The notes: a model not told the origin generated them from the letters alone. A stretch of DNA of 64,000 bases from Sulfitobacter sp. F26169L (GCF_026410285.1 NZ_JAPMLP010000003.1:186001-250000), one strand, 5' to 3'. Shown: positions 30,193-40,445, counted from the stretch's first letter. Numbers and translations: made by a program.

Positions 30193-30975
30193 TTAAACCA
30201 CCCATGCAGCTTTGCGTTTTTCAAAGAATGCGCCGATGCCTTCGGCAGCCTCTTCGGTTTCCCAGCGTTCGGCCAGTGCGGCGATCGACATGGCAACGGC
30301 TTCTTCCGTCGCGGCACCGCCCAAATCCTGCGCCAGCTTTTTGGCGGCGGCCACGGCACCGGGGGCGCAGGCAAGATACGGCACAACTTCGCGCTCTATG
30401 GCGGCATCCAAGTCATCCTGCGGCACAGCACGCGACAGCAAGCCAAGCTCCACCGCTTCATCCGCGCCGAACACGCGACCGGACATAAACACCCGCCGCG
30501 CGCGTCCCTCACCCATACGGGCGATTACGTAGGGGCCGATGGTGGCGGGGATAATGCCCAGCTTTGTCTCCGTCAGCGCCATTTTCAGGCTATCCACGCC
30601 GATTGCCACATCACATACAGCGGCCATACCCACACCGCCACCAAACGCATTGCCCTGCAATCGCCCGATAAGCGGCTTGGGCAGACGGTTCAACGCCCCC
30701 AGCATGGTTGCCAGTTTTCCTGCTTCTGCTGCGCGGGTTGCAGCGTCCATGCCCATCTGCTCTTGCATCCAGCCCAGATCGCCGCCCGCGCAAAACGTGC
30801 GCCCCGCTGCGGCCAGCACCACAACCCGAACGGAGTTGTCGCCCGCCAGATCGGCGGCAGCTCGGGTCAAATCTGCCAGCATCTGCGCTGACATTGCGTT
30901 GTGTTTTTCTTCCCGCGCAAGGGTCAGGGTCGCGACACCGCGACTGTCTGTTTCAACGGTTATGGTTTCAAACAT
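30193..30975 (-). CDS. liuC: Enoyl-CoA hydratase, probable methylglutaconyl-CoA hydratase
   Basis: A 260-residue crotonase-fold hydratase. The CoA/oxyanion segments are AAGRTFCAGGDLGWMQEQ (about 55-73) and GNAFGGGVGMAAVCDVAIG (about 108-126), followed by ETKLGIIPATIGPYV. Placed last in a leucine degradation cluster next to HMG-CoA lyase, it most likely hydrates 3-methylglutaconyl-CoA to HMG-CoA. The crotonase fold alone cannot set the substrate. It lies 31 bases downstream of the HMG-CoA lyase gene. Confidence 0.88.
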   Translation of the reverse strand: MFETITVETDSRGVATLTLAREEKHNAMSAQMLADLTRAAADLAGDNSVRVVVLAAAGRTFCAGGDLGWMQEQMGMDAATRAAEAGKLATMLGALNRLPKPLIGRLQGNAFGGGVGMAAVCDVAIGVDSLKMALTETKLGIIPATIGPYVIARMGEGRARRVFMSGRVFGADEAVELGLLSRAVPQDDLDAAIEREVVPYLACAPGAVAAAKKLAQDLGGAATEEAVAMSIAALAERWETEEAAEGIGAFFEKRKAAWVV

Positions 30976-31006
30976 TTCTGATGGTCCTTAAAATCGAAAA
31001 GCGGGA

Positions 31007-31861
31007 TCAACTGCGCATGGCACGCGCCATGTCGGCAGCTTCGTTAATCACATCAAGGTCAAGCCCTGTGTCATAGCCCAACTGCGCCAGATGGGCAGCC
31101 ACGGCTTCGGTTGCGACATTCCCCGATGCGCCCGGCGCATAGGGACAGCCGCCCAACCCCCCGACAGCAGCGTCAAATACCCGCACCCCAAGGCTGAGCG
31201 AGGCATCGATATTGGCAAGCGCACGACCGCCCGTATCATGATAGTGCCCCGCCAGACGGCCCACAGGCACCACTTCACGCACTGCCAGCAACATCCGCGC
31301 GATACTGTCCGGCGTTCCAGCTCCGATAGTGTCCCCCAGCGATACCTCGTAACAGCCCATCGCAAACAGCTTGTCGGCCAGATCTGCAACAGCCTGCGGC
31401 GCAACCGGCCCGTCATAGGGGCATTCAACCACACAGGAAATATAACCGCGCACCGGCAAATCGATATGCCGCGCTTCCTCCAGAATAGGCACAAACCGCT
31501 CGATGCTTTCAGCTATCGAAGCGTTGATGTTCTTCTGGGAAAACCCCTCCGACGCGCTGGCAAAAATCGCGATCTCGTCCGCGCCTGCGGCTATAGCATC
31601 GCTATAGCCACGCATGTTGGGGGTCAGGGCGGCGTAGCGCACGCCATCCTTGCGCGTGATTCCCGCCAGCACCTCGGCCGAGCCCGCCATTTGCGGCACC
31701 CATTTCGGAGAAACAAAGCTGGCACATTCAATCCGCGAAAAGCCGGCCTTGCTCAGTCGGTCCACCAGCGCAATCTTCTCTGCAACAGGAATATCGCGTG
31801 CTTCGTTTTGCAAACCGTCCCGCGGCCCCACCTCGAAAATTTCACATGGTCCCAGGTTCAT
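31007..31861 (-). CDS. Hydroxymethylglutaryl-CoA lyase
   Basis: A 284-residue DRE-TIM-type aldolase that splits HMG-CoA to acetyl-CoA and acetoacetate, the last step of leucine degradation. It has the metal and catalytic motif EVGPRDGLQNE (about 10-20), the SFVSPKWVPQMA segment, and the C-terminal GGLGGCPYAPGASGNVATE with the catalytic Cys. Length is typical. Functionally this is LiuE/HmgL. Confidence 0.96.
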   Translation of the reverse strand: MNLGPCEIFEVGPRDGLQNEARDIPVAEKIALVDRLSKAGFSRIECASFVSPKWVPQMAGSAEVLAGITRKDGVRYAALTPNMRGYSDAIAAGADEIAIFASASEGFSQKNINASIAESIERFVPILEEARHIDLPVRGYISCVVECPYDGPVAPQAVADLADKLFAMGCYEVSLGDTIGAGTPDSIARMLLAVREVVPVGRLAGHYHDTGGRALANIDASLSLGVRVFDAAVGGLGGCPYAPGASGNVATEAVAAHLAQLGYDTGLDLDVINEAADMARAMRS

Positions 31862-31939
31862 AACGCTCTCTCCGAAATTATATATCTCAAGACTGCACTG
31901 TTATCCGCGCGCATGCACCCCTTTTATGACGCAACACTT

Positions 31940-32605
31940 TCAATTCCGGTGCGCAGACGCGTCCCAAGGTGCGAAAAAGGTTTGTGTAAAGATCGCGGCA
32001 TCGCCGGGTAATGATGCCTTAAATGCTGTCCGCGCAGTGATCCGCGCGTACCAGTCCGCCAGCGCGCCAAACCCGTCCAAATGGGCAAAAAAGCGCGCAA
32101 GATAGACCGCCTGACCCACCGAAACATCTGCCGCAGAAAATCCGCCATCAAGCAAATGGTCACGCCCCGTCAGCCGTGCCTCCAGCGCGGCATAGCATTT
32201 TGTCAGCCGCGCCGCCTCCAGCTGCATCACGATAGGACTGCGCATCGCATCGTCGCGCAATACAACGTGCTGTTGCGTCAGTGCCGCCGCATGCTGGCTG
32301 ATGGTTTCGGCAAAATGCACCCATACCAGCCACTGCGCGCGTTCGGGATGGCCTGCCGCCCGCCCCAGCACATCTGGCGAAAACCGCTCACACAACACCT
32401 GCGTGATTGCGCCTGTCTCGAATATCGTCTCGCCGTCGATCTCCAGCGCTGGCACACGACCCGCAGGGCTTTTTGCCAGATAGGCCGGATCGCGCAGGGA
32501 TTTGTCAAAGCCACGGGTCTGAACCTCAAACGCGACATCCAGTTCATGTAACAACCACAAGCTGCGCATGGAGCGGCTCTGCGGGCAGTGGTGCAGTGTG
32601 ATCAT
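31940..32605 (-). CDS. Glutathione S-transferase family protein
   Basis: A 221-residue cytosolic GST. The thioredoxin-like N-terminal domain has HHCPQSRSMRSLWLLHELD and the cis-Pro/glutathione-binding PAGRVPALEIDGETIFETGA (about 52-71). An all-helical C-terminal domain follows, with GGFSAADVSVG. The catalytic Ser/Cys position near SRSMR is compatible with a Ser-type enzyme. It lies in line with the leucine genes but 78 bases from the HMG-CoA lyase start, and its substrate is unknown. Confidence 0.88.
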   Translation of the reverse strand: MITLHHCPQSRSMRSLWLLHELDVAFEVQTRGFDKSLRDPAYLAKSPAGRVPALEIDGETIFETGAITQVLCERFSPDVLGRAAGHPERAQWLVWVHFAETISQHAAALTQQHVVLRDDAMRSPIVMQLEAARLTKCYAALEARLTGRDHLLDGGFSAADVSVGQAVYLARFFAHLDGFGALADWYARITARTAFKASLPGDAAIFTQTFFAPWDASAHRN

Positions 32606-32947
32606 GTCCTAATCCTCATTAAATCCGGTGCCCGTTCAGACAATATATTTTTCACCTTCCGCCGTCATCGTTATGAGCGGTGTACACTTCAGTTACCGCG
32701 CCATTCCAGCGCACGGCACTGTCTGCGCAACCAGCCGTTCGGGCTTCGGCTTGGCCGGACGCCACTGCCGGTAGATCATGCGAACCCCGCCAAACATCCC
32801 CTCCAGCAGCCTCTGCGCCAACGGTCGCCATACAAAAAACGACAGGGCCGCAAACACCGGCATCGCATATCCGAAAGAAAAGGCAAAACGACTAACGACG
32901 GCAAGCCCTGCAACCTTCAGAACATGGACCTGCCCGTCGATATGCCC
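32606..32947. other. 342-base gap between the GST gene and mccA
   Basis: No protein of recognisable family is seen here. The only candidate is the 56-codon minus-strand ORF listed separately. I see no clear terminator hairpin with a U tract, so transcription from mccA may run through to the GST and downstream leucine genes. Confidence 0.6.
32693..32863 (-). CDS. Possible 56-residue small protein downstream of mccA
   Basis: A 57-codon ORF on the operon strand, beginning 84 bases after the mccA stop and in the same frame; no stop occurs between the two. The product starts with a hydrophobic stretch (MPVFAALSFFVW), then turns strongly basic (MIYRQWRPAKPKPERL). Its ribosome-binding site is weak. 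It might be a small membrane protein or simply an unremarkable open frame. Confidence 0.3.
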   Translation of the reverse strand: MPVFAALSFFVWRPLAQRLLEGMFGGVRMIYRQWRPAKPKPERLVAQTVPCAGMAR

Positions 32948-34885
32948 TCACGCGTCTTCGGCCTCCAGCCTGACCAGCGCTGCACCCGCTTCGACCTGAT
33001 CACCCGCACTGGCCAGAACTTCGGCAACGATCCCGTCACGCGCCGCAAGCAGGCTATGCTCCATCTTCATCGCTTCCAGAATGGCCAGTTTGTCGCCTTT
33101 GGCGACTTTCTGGCCAGCGGTGGCAAATACTTCCCGCACCAGTCCGGGCATGGGCGCTTCAATCAGGTTACCATCTCCGTGCGCGCCGGCGGCTTGCAGC
33201 AGGGGATCAATGCGGTCAAAAATCAGGCCGTACCCGTCAAAAACCGTAATCCGATTGTTGGCGACAGCAACATCTGCTGCCGGATTGCCGCCAACCTGCC
33301 AGTTTTCCCCGACGCGGCGCGCCTCGATCACATCATCCTGCACATGCCAACGCTGGTGATCCGGTCCGACAACCTCGACCTTGACCAGATGATCCTCACC
33401 GTCCCAGGCAAGCTGAACCTGACGCAGCATAGGCTCCCAAAGCGTGAAACCCGTCAGTGGTCCTGTTTCCATCAAATCAAGCGCGGCCATTCCTGCCAAC
33501 GCCACGTGACGGGGCAGAACCGCTGGCACCTGTGTCAGCGCATCAATGTCACGTGCGATCAGACCGGTATCCACATCTCCGTTGCGGAACCCTTCATGCC
33601 CCGCAAGCGCGCCCAGAAACGCAAGGTTCGTCACGGTGCCTGCCACTTGCGTTCCCGCCAGCGCCTGACGCAGCCGTGCCAATGCCACGTCACGCGTAGG
33701 ACCGTGCACGATAACTTTGGCAATCATCGGATCATAAAACGGGCTGATGGTATCCCCCGCCCGCACACCGCTGTCGGCGCGGCACGCTGGATCAAACGCC
33801 AGATGCGTCAGCGTACCGGTTGCAGGAAGGAATCCTTTTGGAACGTCCTCGGCATACAGACGCGCCTCAAACGCATGGCCCGTGATCGACAACTCGTCTT
33901 GCGCTTTGGGCAGATCCTCACCCGCCGCAACACGCAGTTGCCATTCCACCAGATCAACGCCGGTGATCGCCTCGGTCACCGGATGTTCCACCTGCAAACG
34001 GGTGTTCATCTCCATGAAAAAGAACCCGTCGGCCTTCAACCCGTCCGAACCGTCAACGATGAATTCGACGGTGCCAGCACCCTTATATCCAATCGCTTCA
34101 GCCGCTTTTACGCCCGCCTGCCCCATTGCGGCGCGCATCTCTTCAGTCATTCCCGGTGCGGGCGCTTCCTCGATAACCTTCTGGTGACGCCTTTGCAGCG
34201 AACAGTCCCGCTCGAACAAATGCACAGCCGTTTTGCCATCGCCAAAAACCTGCACCTCGATGTGGCGCGGCTGGCTGACAAACTTCTCTACCAAAACATC
34301 CGCATTGCCAAAGGCGGTCTTCGCCTCGGACCGCGCACTCGCCAGAGCATCTGCGAAACCGCTTGCGTCCTCGACCAGACGCATACCCTTGCCACCGCCC
34401 CCTGCGACCGCTTTGATCAGTACCGGATAGCCGATCTTGCCCGCCTCCTCCGCCAGCAGATCATCGGACTGGTCGCTGCCGTGATAGCCCGGCACAACAG
34501 GCACACCCGCCTCGATCATCAATGCCTTCGCGGCATCCTTCAGACCCATCGCGCGGATCGCGTCCGCAGACGGCCCGATGAACGTCAGCCCCGCCGCGCC
34601 GACCGCATCGACAAAATCGGGGTTCTCTGACAGAAATCCATAGCCCGGGTCGATCGCCTGCGCACCGGTATCAAGTGCCGCCTGAATAATCACATCACCG
34701 CGCAAATAGCTTTCGGATGGCGCAGAGCCGCCGATATGCACCGCCACATCGGCCAGCGCTACATGCTTGGCCCCCGCATCCGCATCTGAATAAACCGCAA
34801 CGCAGCGCACACCCATGGCTTGCGCCGTTTCCATCACCCGACAGGCAATCTCGCCCCGGTTCGCAATCAAAATCGTGTCAAACAT
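32948..34885 (-). CDS. Methylcrotonyl-CoA carboxylase, biotin-containing alpha subunit
   Basis: A 645-residue biotin carboxylase plus biotin carrier protein. The ATP-grasp carboxylase domain (about 1-445) contains AVAGGGGKGMRLVED, EKFVSQPRHIEVQVFGD and EMNTRLQVEHPVTE. The C-terminal biotinyl domain holds ILEAMKMEHSL, with the acceptor Lys near residue 612. It pairs with the carboxyltransferase gene at 35363-36967 and carries out ATP-dependent carboxylation of 3-methylcrotonyl-CoA (LiuD/MccA). The BirA encoded in the window is its likely biotinylating enzyme. Acyl-CoA specificity is taken from the gene neighbourhood. Confidence 0.93.
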   Translation of the reverse strand: MFDTILIANRGEIACRVMETAQAMGVRCVAVYSDADAGAKHVALADVAVHIGGSAPSESYLRGDVIIQAALDTGAQAIDPGYGFLSENPDFVDAVGAAGLTFIGPSADAIRAMGLKDAAKALMIEAGVPVVPGYHGSDQSDDLLAEEAGKIGYPVLIKAVAGGGGKGMRLVEDASGFADALASARSEAKTAFGNADVLVEKFVSQPRHIEVQVFGDGKTAVHLFERDCSLQRRHQKVIEEAPAPGMTEEMRAAMGQAGVKAAEAIGYKGAGTVEFIVDGSDGLKADGFFFMEMNTRLQVEHPVTEAITGVDLVEWQLRVAAGEDLPKAQDELSITGHAFEARLYAEDVPKGFLPATGTLTHLAFDPACRADSGVRAGDTISPFYDPMIAKVIVHGPTRDVALARLRQALAGTQVAGTVTNLAFLGALAGHEGFRNGDVDTGLIARDIDALTQVPAVLPRHVALAGMAALDLMETGPLTGFTLWEPMLRQVQLAWDGEDHLVKVEVVGPDHQRWHVQDDVIEARRVGENWQVGGNPAADVAVANNRITVFDGYGLIFDRIDPLLQAAGAHGDGNLIEAPMPGLVREVFATAGQKVAKGDKLAILEAMKMEHSLLAARDGIVAEVLASAGDQVEAGAALVRLEAEDA

Positions 34886-34935
34886 TCCCGTCCCACTTTC
34901 CTACTTTTTTTGGCCTTAAATATCCAATCCGGATC

Positions 34936-35352
34936 TCAGCCAAAATCCTCGACAACGCAAAAGCGCTCGCACATCAGCATCATGTCCGGCGCGAAACCAC
35001 CGTTTCGCCGAAAGTACGCCTCATAGGCCGCCCGCCAGTGTGCCAGATCCCGAAACTCGCCCTGTGCCGCGACGAATTCGGCGTCCATATCCTCGAACCC
35101 CCGTTTGCGAACCTCCACGGTCTCGATCATCACCGCCGGCGTGCCGTCCCAATTGAGCGCGACATCACGCCGCCCAACCTCGGGCCATGCGTCCTTGCCA
35201 TTGCCATAGGCTGATGCTGCCTCGCAGGTTGCGGTTTTTGTCCCGCTGCGCACCAGCGCAAGGATTTCGGCACAAAGTTCGGGACTGTCGCCAAACCGAA
35301 ATGTTTCGGCTTGCGGGTTGGCGTCGACGATCTCTTGCAATGTCTTGCTCAT
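34936..35352 (-). CDS. ASCH-domain protein
   Basis: A 138-residue protein with the ASCH fold (an RNA-binding-like beta-barrel). It shows FGDSPELCAEILALVRSGTK, then TATCEAA and later GFAPDMMLMCERFCVVEDF. The ATG at 35352 has AGGGA eight bases upstream and starts ten bases after the mccB stop, so it is cotranscribed with the carboxylase genes. ASCH proteins may bind RNA or act as amidohydrolases on modified nucleosides. There is no evident link to leucine catabolism. Confidence 0.85.
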   Translation of the reverse strand: MSKTLQEIVDANPQAETFRFGDSPELCAEILALVRSGTKTATCEAASAYGNGKDAWPEVGRRDVALNWDGTPAVMIETVEVRKRGFEDMDAEFVAAQGEFRDLAHWRAAYEAYFRRNGGFAPDMMLMCERFCVVEDFG

Positions 35353-35362
35353 ACCGTTTCCC

Positions 35363-36967
35363 TCACATTCGAAACACGCCGAACTTTGTCGGCTCGATAG
35401 GGGCGCACAACGATGCACTTAAACTCAGTGCCAGCACGTCGCGGCTTTTGCGCGGATCGATGATGCCATCGTCCCAAAGCCGCGCAGAGGCATATAGCGG
35501 GTGCGACTGCTCTTCGAACATATCGATGGTGGGCTGCTTAAACTTGGCCTCATCCTCGGCTGACCATGTCTCGCCCGCGCGTTCGATCGCGTCGCGTTTG
35601 ACCGTGGCCAGAACACCCGCCGCCTGCGGACCGCCCATCACGGAAATCCGGCTGTTGGGCCATGTCCACAGGAACCGCGGGCTATAGGCGCGACCGGCCA
35701 TGCCATAGTTGCCAGCCCCGAATGACCCCCCCACCAGCATGGTAATTTTGGGCACATTGGTACAGGCAACCGCTGTCACCATCTTTGCCCCGTGACGCGC
35801 GATACCTTCGTTTTCGTACTTTCGCCCAACCATAAAGCCGGTGATGTTTTGCAGAAACACCAGCGGGATACCCCGCGCCGAACACAGCTCGACAAAGTGC
35901 GCGCCCTTTTGGGCCGCTTCGGAGAACAGCACACCGTTGTTGGCGATGATCCCGACGGGGCACCCCTTCACATGGGCAAACCCCGTCACGAGCGTTTCCC
36001 CGAAACGCGGTTTGAATTCGTCAAAACGGCTGCCATCCACAGTGCGCGCGATCACTTCGCGGATGTCGTAGGGCGTGCGCAGATCGGCTGGCACTACCCC
36101 CAGAATTTCATCGGGATCATAGGCAGGTTCTTCGACGCTTTCCCATTGTACTGTTGTGGGCTTTGCACGGTTGAGATGGCCCACCGCCCGGCGCGCCAGT
36201 GACAGCGCATGCGCATCGTCTTCGGCCAGATAGTCGGCAACGCCTGACAGACGGGTATGCACATCACCACCACCCAGATCTTCCGCGCTGACAACTTCAC
36301 CGGTTGCCGCCTTGACCAGCGGCGGCCCCGCGAGAAAAATTGTGCCCTGCTCTTTGACGATGATCGTCACGTCAGACATCGCAGGCACATAGGCCCCGCC
36401 CGCTGTACATGACCCCATCACAACTGCAATCTGGGGAATTCCCTTCGCGCTCATCCGGGCCTGATTATAGAAAATCCGGCCAAAGTGGTCGCGATCGGGA
36501 AAAACTTCATCCTGATTGGGCAAGTTCGCGCCACCGCTATCAACCAGATAGATACAGGGCAGATGGTTTTCCTCTGCAATTTCCTGCGCGCGCAGGTGCT
36601 TTTTCACGGTGGCAGGATAGTAGGTGCCGCCCTTCACGGTGGCATCGTTACACACGATCATCACCTCCTGGCCCTGCACCGTGCCAATTCCGGCGATTAC
36701 ACCGGCACTAGGCGCCGCGCCGCCGTACAGACCATGGGCCGCAAAGGCTCCGATTTCCAGAAACGGGCTGCCCGCATCCAGCAGGTTCGCTACTCTTTCC
36801 CGCGGCAACATCTTGCCACGGCTCAAATGCCGCTCGCGCGACTTTTCGCCACCGCCAAGCGCTGCTGCCTGCGCCGCTTCACGTACTTGGGCCAGAGCCT
36901 CCAGATGAGCAGCGGTGTTTGATTTGAACGCCTCGGATGAGGGCAACGCCTGTGACGCAAGTTTCAT
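35363..36967 (-). CDS. Methylcrotonyl-CoA carboxylase, carboxyltransferase beta subunit
   Basis: A 534-residue carboxyltransferase. Family segments are [55 protein letters not shown] and [15 protein letters not shown], together with [16 protein letters not shown]. The N-terminal half (crotonase-like) binds the carboxybiotin arm and the C-terminal half the acyl-CoA. GGANLPNQ is typical of methylcrotonyl-specific enzymes (LiuB/MccB). The ATG at 36967 has AAAGGA six bases upstream. It is divergent from ompW. Confidence 0.95.
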   Translation of the reverse strand: MKLASQALPSSEAFKSNTAAHLEALAQVREAAQAAALGGGEKSRERHLSRGKMLPRERVANLLDAGSPFLEIGAFAAHGLYGGAAPSAGVIAGIGTVQGQEVMIVCNDATVKGGTYYPATVKKHLRAQEIAEENHLPCIYLVDSGGANLPNQDEVFPDRDHFGRIFYNQARMSAKGIPQIAVVMGSCTAGGAYVPAMSDVTIIVKEQGTIFLAGPPLVKAATGEVVSAEDLGGGDVHTRLSGVADYLAEDDAHALSLARRAVGHLNRAKPTTVQWESVEEPAYDPDEILGVVPADLRTPYDIREVIARTVDGSRFDEFKPRFGETLVTGFAHVKGCPVGIIANNGVLFSEAAQKGAHFVELCSARGIPLVFLQNITGFMVGRKYENEGIARHGAKMVTAVACTNVPKITMLVGGSFGAGNYGMAGRAYSPRFLWTWPNSRISVMGGPQAAGVLATVKRDAIERAGETWSAEDEAKFKQPTIDMFEEQSHPLYASARLWDDGIIDPRKSRDVLALSLSASLCAPIEPTKFGVFRM

Positions 36968-37020
36968 GGCTATCCTTTCACACTGCACATGCAGAATTTT
37001 GGGTGAGTATTTGTTTTTCA

Positions 37021-37032
37021 ACACTTAAGTGT
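37021..37032. promoter_or_regulatory. 12-bp perfect palindrome in the mccB-ompW divergent region
   Basis: ACACTTAAGTGT is its own reverse complement. It stands nine bases before the FNR-like box and about 55 bases upstream of the mccB start. It is a candidate operator for either gene. The regulator is unknown. Confidence 0.4.
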
Positions 37033-37040
37033 CGGAAATA

Positions 37041-37054
37041 TTGATCCAGATCAT
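37041..37054. promoter_or_regulatory. Candidate FNR/FnrL box upstream of ompW
   Basis: TTGAT-CCAG-ATCAT matches the FNR consensus TTGATNNNNATCAA in nine of ten defined positions. It lies 59 bases before the ompW ATG and 74 bases before the mccB start. FNR-type regulation of ompW is known in enterobacteria, which supports the reading. Regulation by low oxygen here is inferred. Confidence 0.6.
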
Positions 37055-37112
37055 GGCCGCGCGCCGCAGCGCAGCGCAAACTGGGGGCGTCAAATCGACA
37101 GGAGACAGAATC

Positions 37113-37709
37113 ATGAAGACCACATTTATCGCCCTTGCAATCGCCGCAACCGCCGCGACCTCTGCCGCTGCGCAGTCCCGGGGGGATTTCACACTCGGCT
37201 TCGGCATCGGGTCCGTCATGCCGAAATCCGGCAACGGTGTGCTTGCGGGGGGTGACGCCTCTATCGGGAACGATGTACGCCCGACCATCACCGCCGAATA
37301 TTTCATCCGTGACAATCTGGGCATCGAACTGCTGGCCGCGACCCCGTTCGAGCATGACATCAACATTGCTGGTGTCGGATTTGCCGGCACCACCAAGCAC
37401 TTGCCGCCCACACTCTCGCTGAACTACCACTTTCCGACAAACAGCGCGTTCAAGCCCTATATCGGTGCCGGTGTGAACTACACCGCCTTCTTTCAGGAAG
37501 AATCCCCGCTTGGCACGCTTGAGCTGGAAGACGGGTTCGGCTTCGCCGTTCAGATCGGGATGGACTACCAACTCGCCAACGGCTCTGCCTTGCGCGCTAA
37601 TCTGCGCTGGATGGACATCGACAGCGAAGCAACCCTGAACGGCGCATCCATCGGCAAGGCCGAGATCGATCCGCTGGTCCTGAACCTCGCTTATGTTATC
37701 AAGTTCTGA
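37113..37709 (+). CDS. ompW: OmpW-family outer membrane protein
   Basis: A 198-residue eight-stranded outer membrane beta-barrel. A signal peptide (KTTFIALAIAATAATSAAAQ) is cleaved near AAA-Q. Barrel strands alternate with turns, including YKYIGAGVNYT-like FKPYIGAGVNYTAFF, and the last residues LAYVIKF end in an aromatic as barrel proteins do. OmpW forms a narrow hydrophobic channel for small molecules. AGGAGA lies eight bases before the ATG. It sits against the direction of the leucine catabolic genes around it. Confidence 0.95.
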   Translation: MKTTFIALAIAATAATSAAAQSRGDFTLGFGIGSVMPKSGNGVLAGGDASIGNDVRPTITAEYFIRDNLGIELLAATPFEHDINIAGVGFAGTTKHLPPTLSLNYHFPTNSAFKPYIGAGVNYTAFFQEESPLGTLELEDGFGFAVQIGMDYQLANGSALRANLRWMDIDSEATLNGASIGKAEIDPLVLNLAYVIKF

Positions 37710-37738
37710 CACTGCGCTATGAACAGACGGGGGCCGCA

Positions 37739-39262
37739 TCACTCTGCGGCCTCTATACGGGCACGCTTTTTCAAATCCCCGCGAATGACCTTTCCGGTCA
37801 CGGTCATCGGCAGCGCATCCAGAAACTCGATTTCCCTTGGGTATGAGTAGCTTGCCAGCCGTTCCTTAACCCATGCCTGAAGATCGGACGCGCTGGCATC
37901 GAAACCCGATTTCAGAACGACATAGGCCTTCACGATCTCGGTGCGCATGGGGTCGGGCTTGCCCACCACACCTACGGTTGCAACCGCCGGATGGGTCAGC
38001 AGACAATCCTCGATCTCGGACGGGCCAATCCGATAGCCGCTAGAGGTGATCACATCATCCTCGCGCCCGACAAATCGCAAGAAGTCGCCCTCCCAAATGC
38101 CACGGTCACCCGTCAGCATCCAGTCACCGTGAAACTTGGCCGCAGTTTCTTCGGGCCGCTGCCAGTACTCCAACATCATCGTCGCCGCGCCGCGCCGCAC
38201 GGCCACATCACCTTCGCCGTCTGTGGGCGTACCATCCTCCAGAACTGCCAATTCAAAGCCGGTCACAGGTTTGCCAATGCAGCCAGCGCGCGCAGGGAAT
38301 GCCGCGCCGCAACTGCTGGCGACCATATTACATTCGGTTTGCCCGTAAAATTCGTTGATATCGACACCGAGCGCGCTGCGCCCCCATGCCAGCATTTCAG
38401 CGCCCAGAGGCTCCCCGCCGCTGGCAACAGAGCGCAAACCTGTTATTTCTGCGCCTTCAGCTTTCAGCATCCGCAAAGCGGTTGGCGGAAAGAATACGTT
38501 GCGCACGCCGCCCTGCGCGATGATGCGCAGACACTCCGCCACATCAAATTTCGCCATGCGGGCCGCGACCACAGGCACGCCCAGCGCAAGCGCAGGCATC
38601 GCCACGTCAAACAAACCGCCGATCCACGCCCAATCCGCAGGCGTCCAGAGGCAATCCCCCTCCTGCCCCAGATAGTCATGGCTGGTCGCGACACCGGGCA
38701 AATGTCCTGTCAAAACGCGATGGCCGTGCAGCGCCCCTTTTGGAGTTCCTGTCGTGCCGGAGGTGTAGATGATCACTGCCGGATCGTCGGGTCCGGTATC
38801 GGCAAAATCAACCGGTTCACCGGATATGCCGTAGGTATCGGCCTGCAACGGCTCTGCCAGTTCTCCTAGCAATACCGCGCCTTCGGCGTCTGTCAGCACC
38901 AGTTCGACACCCGCATCATTGATCCGCGACGCCAGCGCATCGTTCTTAAAGAGTTTGAACAAAGGCACTGATATTGCGCCAATTTTCCAGATCGCCAGAT
39001 GGGATGCGAGACACCACATACTCTGGCTGAGCAATACGCCGACGCGGTCACCGGGCTGCACACGCAAGAGCAGCGCGCGCGCCAGCCCGTCAGCCATTTC
39101 GCCCAGCGCCCCATAAGTGGTATCGTGCCGCGCGCCGCTGGTCACATCAATCACGGCCAGCGCATCGTCGGGCTGGCTCAGGCATTGCTGTGCCATGTTC
39201 AGACGCGCCGGAATATCCCAGCGCCCCTGATCGTCCAATCCCGCCAACGCGCGCTGCATCAC
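37739..39262 (-). CDS. Acyl-CoA synthetase, AMP-dependent
   Basis: A 507-residue ANL-superfamily ligase that activates a carboxylic acid to its CoA thioester via an acyl-AMP. The P-loop-like [18 protein letters not shown] (about 163-180), the [11 protein letters not shown] motif, [11 protein letters not shown] and the C-terminal [15 protein letters not shown] with the catalytic Lys are all present. It follows isovaleryl-CoA dehydrogenase with an ATGA overlap, so isovalerate, other short branched acids or acetoacetate are plausible substrates. The sequence does not decide which. Confidence 0.92.
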   Translation of the reverse strand: MMQRALAGLDDQGRWDIPARLNMAQQCLSQPDDALAVIDVTSGARHDTTYGALGEMADGLARALLLRVQPGDRVGVLLSQSMWCLASHLAIWKIGAISVPLFKLFKNDALASRINDAGVELVLTDAEGAVLLGELAEPLQADTYGISGEPVDFADTGPDDPAVIIYTSGTTGTPKGALHGHRVLTGHLPGVATSHDYLGQEGDCLWTPADWAWIGGLFDVAMPALALGVPVVAARMAKFDVAECLRIIAQGGVRNVFFPPTALRMLKAEGAEITGLRSVASGGEPLGAEMLAWGRSALGVDINEFYGQTECNMVASSCGAAFPARAGCIGKPVTGFELAVLEDGTPTDGEGDVAVRRGAATMMLEYWQRPEETAAKFHGDWMLTGDRGIWEGDFLRFVGREDDVITSSGYRIGPSEIEDCLLTHPAVATVGVVGKPDPMRTEIVKAYVVLKSGFDASASDLQAWVKERLASYSYPREIEFLDALPMTVTGKVIRGDLKKRARIEAAE

Positions 39263-40422
39263 GACATTGCCGCCATCATTTCGCGTCCCACCAACATGCG
39301 CCGCACTTCGGACGTTCCTGCGCCGATCTCCATCAGCTTTGCATCACGGAAGATACGCGCAACAGGGTTGTCAGACAGATACCCCGCCCCCCCCATGGCC
39401 TGTACCGCCTGATGAGCCTGAACCATTGCCTGTTCGGATGCATACAAACAGCACGCCGCAGCATCAGCACGGGTCACGGTGCCGCGATCACAGGCTTTTG
39501 CCACTTCATACACATAAGCACGGGCCGAGTTCATAGCCGTGTACATGTCTGCCATCTTACCTTGCATCAGCTGGAAGTTACCGATCGGCTGGCCGAATTG
39601 CTTGCGCTCTACCATATATGGCATGATCTCATCCAGACAGGCCGCCATCAGGCCCAGACCGATCCCCGCCAACACGACACGCTCGTAGTCCAGACCCGAC
39701 ATCAGGACGCGCACGCCCTTGCCCTCTTCGCCCAGCACGTTCTCGAACGGGACTTCACAATCGTCAAAAATCAGCTCGGCGGTGTTTGATCCACGCATCC
39801 CCAGCTTGTCAAAATGCGCGCTGGTGCTGAAGCCTTTCATGGATTTCTCGATCAGGAACGCCGTGATCCCCTTGGAGCCAGCATCCTTGTCCGTCTTGGC
39901 GTACACGACCAGCGTATCCGCGTCGCAGCCATTGGTGATCCAGTATTTGTTGCCGTTCAAACGGTAGTGATCATTGCGTTTTTCCGCGTTAAGCTTCATC
40001 GAAACAACGTCCGACCCAGCAGATGTCTCCGACATTGCCAGCGCACCCACATGCTCGCCCGAGCAAAGTTTGGGCAAGAACTTCTCACGCTGTTCGTCAG
40101 TGCCATTCAGGCTGATCTGATTAACGCACAGGTTGGAATGCGCCCCGTAGGACAGCGATACCGAAGCACTGGCCCGTGCGATTTCTTCGACCGCTACCGT
40201 ATGCGCCAGATACCCCATGTCGGTGCCGCCGAATTTCTCATCTACCGTCATGCCCAAAAGGCCAAGACCGCCCATTTCCTGCCACAGATCGGCGGGAAAC
40301 AGATTGTCGCTGTCGATATTCTGCGCCATCGGGCGGACCCGCTCTTGCGCCCAGCGGTGAACCGTTTCGCGCAGCATCTGCACGTCTTCACCCAGATCAA
40401 ACTGCATGGTGGCATTGAACAT
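39259..40422 (-). CDS. ivd: Isovaleryl-CoA dehydrogenase
   Basis: A 387-residue FAD acyl-CoA dehydrogenase that oxidises isovaleryl-CoA to 3-methylcrotonyl-CoA. Motifs include [21 protein letters not shown]/substrate loop [19 protein letters not shown] and the C-terminal [20 protein letters not shown]. The catalytic Glu of the isovaleryl subgroup lies in helix G, around [13 protein letters not shown]. The start has GGGAGAG six bases upstream. It is the first gene of the leucine cluster, with a palindromic site 24 bases upstream. Confidence 0.95.
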   Translation of the reverse strand: MFNATMQFDLGEDVQMLRETVHRWAQERVRPMAQNIDSDNLFPADLWQEMGGLGLLGMTVDEKFGGTDMGYLAHTVAVEEIARASASVSLSYGAHSNLCVNQISLNGTDEQREKFLPKLCSGEHVGALAMSETSAGSDVVSMKLNAEKRNDHYRLNGNKYWITNGCDADTLVVYAKTDKDAGSKGITAFLIEKSMKGFSTSAHFDKLGMRGSNTAELIFDDCEVPFENVLGEEGKGVRVLMSGLDYERVVLAGIGLGLMAACLDEIMPYMVERKQFGQPIGNFQLMQGKMADMYTAMNSARAYVYEVAKACDRGTVTRADAAACCLYASEQAMVQAHQAVQAMGGAGYLSDNPVARIFRDAKLMEIGAGTSEVRRMLVGREMMAAMS

Positions 40423-40445
40423 TAAGTCTCTCCCTGACTTCGTTT

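Noticed and set aside
32588-34630. Long open frame (680 codons) on the plus strand
   Set aside because: It is antisense to the clear methylcrotonyl-CoA carboxylase alpha gene and its composition (Arg/His/Gln-rich) matches no family.
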